Shown piece by piece: positions 62,568 through 64,000 of a stretch of 64,000 bases of DNA. The notes under the pieces are model-generated. The model saw nothing but the letters and a program-made list of their open reading frames with translations. It had not been told where the DNA came from and ran no database searches. The number at the start of each line of letters is the position of its first letter. The stretch's first letter is position 1. Where the stretch lies: the NCBI RefSeq assembly GCF_014204985.1, contig NZ_JACHMP010000001.1:3596001-3660000 (forward strand), in the 5' to 3' direction. Source of the DNA: Streptosporangium becharense (GTDB lineage Bacteria > Actinomycetota > Actinomycetes > Streptosporangiales > Streptosporangiaceae). The position numbers were made by a program, and so were the translations under genes.

Positions 62568-63536
62568 GTGGTCAGCACTTCCGCCCGCCTGCTTCGACTG
62601 GTCTCGCTGCTGTCCGCACGGCCGACCTGGACCTGCCGCGAGCTGGCCGAGCGGATGGCGGTCACCGAACGCACGGTGCGGCGGGACGTCGCCCGGCTGC
62701 GGGAACTCGGCTACTGCATCGAGTCCGACCCCGGGCCCTGGGGCGGTTACCGCCTCGGCGGCGGTACCCGGGTGCCGCCGCTGATCCTCGACGACGAGGA
62801 GGCGCTCGCCGTGGCCGTCGCACTACGCGAGGCCGCGCTCAGCGGCGTCCTCGGCAGCGACCAGGCAGCAGTGTCGGCGCTGCTGAAACTGCGGCAGGTC
62901 CTACCGCCTCGGATCGCGGACCGGCTGGGTGAGATGGACGCCAGCTTCGTGCACACTCCCAGACCCGAGGGCCGTCAGATCTCCTCCGGCATGCTGCTGG
63001 AACTGGCCGCCGCCTGTCGCCGTGGTGAGCGCACCCGTCTGTCGTACCGCGACCATGCGGGCAAGGCCAGTGTCCGGGACGTCGACCCCTACCGCCTGGT
63101 ACACACGGGCCTCCGCTGGTATTTCGTCGCCCGGGACGTGGCCCGGGACCAGTGGCGGACGTTCCGGGCCGACCGTGTGGTGCAGGTACAGCCGAGCGGA
63201 CAGCCGGTCGAACTCGTCGACCCGCCCGACCCGGCCCTCCTCGTCTCCCAAGGCATCGCGAGCGTCGTGTACCCCCTCTATGGGAGAGTCCGGCTCCCGC
63301 ACCCCATGGACCAGGCCCTGCGGCTGGTTCCACCGACGATCGGCACCCATCACCCGGACGGGCCCGATGCCACCATCGTCGAAATCGGCGCCAACGACGC
63401 CGACCAGCTCGCCCAGTACCTCCTCGGCCTGGGTACCCCACTACGAATACTCTCCCCGGACGATGCCCGGGAGGCTCTGCTGCGCCGCACCCGGGAACTG
63501 TTCGAGGACAACGGGGGCGGCCGGTCCCCCCAGTAG
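62568..63536 (+). CDS. WYL-domain helix-turn-helix regulator
   Basis: A 322-residue YafY-type regulator: winged helix (RLVSLLSARPTWTCREL; MAVTERTVRRDVARLRELGY), then the WYL domain (RRGERTRLSYRDHAGK; DPYRLVHTGLRWYFVARD) and a C-terminal extension (LVDPPDPALLVSQGIASVV). The GTG start at 62568 follows GAGGAA. It probably binds the inverted repeat at 62524 and controls the divergent VOC gene. Confidence 0.9.
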   Translation: MVSTSARLLRLVSLLSARPTWTCRELAERMAVTERTVRRDVARLRELGYCIESDPGPWGGYRLGGGTRVPPLILDDEEALAVAVALREAALSGVLGSDQAAVSALLKLRQVLPPRIADRLGEMDASFVHTPRPEGRQISSGMLLELAAACRRGERTRLSYRDHAGKASVRDVDPYRLVHTGLRWYFVARDVARDQWRTFRADRVVQVQPSGQPVELVDPPDPALLVSQGIASVVYPLYGRVRLPHPMDQALRLVPPTIGTHHPDGPDATIVEIGANDADQLAQYLLGLGTPLRILSPDDAREALLRRTRELFEDNGGGRSPQ

Positions 63537-64000
63537 GCGTTGCGCCGACCTCTAGAACTTAAGCATCCCGGAGGGCCTTTGACCTGCTACGCGGCCGGGA
63601 CGACTCGAACCCCTGACCTTCTGGTCCGTAGCCGGTTCGAGATCGTCCACCGACGTCCACCGCCGACAGGAACACCTGCTCAGAGACAGTCGCCTCATGA
63701 TCATTTCCTGGGGATGCCCACCGGCGTCCAGGGACGTTGTCAGCAACGGCGTCAGCGAGATCTCGTTGACCCAGTACCGTTGCGGACCATGCACTCGTCC
63801 CCGGTCGGGGTCCGGCGTTTCTTCCTCTACGCCGGCTACTTCCAGTTCTACCTTCGAGATGAAGAAACGTAGTGGGACGGCGTCAGGAACGGGGACATCG
63901 ACGCCCGCCTCCGGTCATGACGCGTCGGCATCCTCAAGATCATATCGGTTGCACGACTGCCGCCTGGTCGCCATGATGCTCCATGTGCCGAGCCCGTAAG
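63537..64000. other. Right-edge region without a recognisable gene
   Basis: Beyond the WYL gene no convincing gene is seen to the window end. It holds a tRNA-like fragment (63602-63633, minus strand), a direct repeat GTCCACCG at about 63645-63660, and a stretch (63737-63757) with GTTGTCAGCAACGGCGTCAG. Open frames here are probably spurious. Confidence 0.5.
63602..63633 (-). other. tRNA-Arg(ACG)-like 3'-half fragment (possible att site)
   Basis: On the minus strand the sequence contains the anticodon loop CTACGGA (anticodon ACG), CCAG of the 3' anticodon stem, variable loop AGGTC and T-loop GTTCGAGTC. The 5' half of a tRNA is missing, the stem opposite CCAG is altered, and the T-stem and acceptor are broken after GTTCGAGTC. 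It is not a working tRNA. Such fragments mark attachment sites of elements that integrate into tRNA 3' ends. Confidence 0.6.

Noticed and set aside
63540..63872. 110-residue plus-strand frame containing RTPDLLVRS
   Set aside because: This is a translation of the antisense of a tRNA fragment, a well-known source of false genes.

Overview
The window is high-GC actinobacterial DNA with GTG starts, dense convergent and divergent gene pairs, two conservon operons, AfsR/SARP-type regulators with an ATPase module, an OmpR-type and a NarL-type two-component system, and many secreted or lipoprotein genes. This mix fits a filamentous actinomycete. Streptosporangiales is my best guess, by inference only; no rRNA or intact tRNA gene is present to test it.

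Layout. 1-3.3 kb: end of a flavoprotein gene, a membrane acyltransferase and a short-chain dehydrogenase. 3.4-10.6 kb: two conservons point at each other. A complete cvnA-B-C-D set on the plus strand meets a cvnA-B-C set without cvnD on the minus strand, and a 54-bp perfect palindrome separates them. 10.7-15.6 kb: a DUF998-like membrane protein, then the xylose catabolism unit xylA-xylB with a divergent ROK repressor and an operator-like repeat between them. 15.8-24.3 kb: MarR/VOC pair with a duplicated operator, a secreted protein, an asparaginase, a divergent SDR/MFS pair with a 26-bp operator, and a NarL-type two-component system followed by a DUF4097-like membrane-anchored protein.

24.4-31.1 kb: a TetR regulator, an 802-residue in-frame fusion of a GH1 beta-glucosidase with a LacI-type repressor, a THUMP-type RNA methyltransferase, and a 13-14 blade WD40 protein that looks like a STAND protein lacking its NTPase. 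31.1-36.9 kb: erythromycin-esterase-family hydrolase, three small unknown genes opposite an XRE/TPR-like regulator, a pterin dehydratase (this part looks lower in GC), and an endonuclease/exonuclease/phosphatase-family protein. 36.9-45.8 kb: lipoproteins, Zn-alcohol dehydrogenase with an SRPBCC membrane protein, a small CxxC/His protein, a second acyltransferase, and an MprAB-like two-component system followed by a His/Gly-rich membrane protein.

45.9-56.9 kb is the most interesting part. It is a compact peptide natural product (RiPP) locus: a 63-residue precursor, an MvdC/MvdD-like ATP-grasp ligase, a PpiC-related peptide maturation protein and a C39-peptidase ABC exporter. All lie on the plus strand between two paralogous AfsR/SARP-ATPase regulators, the second of which is shortened and carries repeat insertions. 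The predicted core has two Cys and several Ser/Thr/Lys and Asp/Glu residues, so a graspetide-type (side-chain ester or amide) product is the leading hypothesis. The precursor is flanked by strong hairpins.

57-64 kb: a secreted alpha/beta hydrolase, a secreted LppX-like protein, a GNAT acetyltransferase, a DUF3592-like membrane protein, and a VOC/WYL divergent pair with an operator. At the right edge is a 3'-half fragment of a tRNA-Arg(ACG)-like sequence, a possible scar or boundary of an integrated element. Short in-frame tandem repeats recur at gene ends and in linkers across the whole window.
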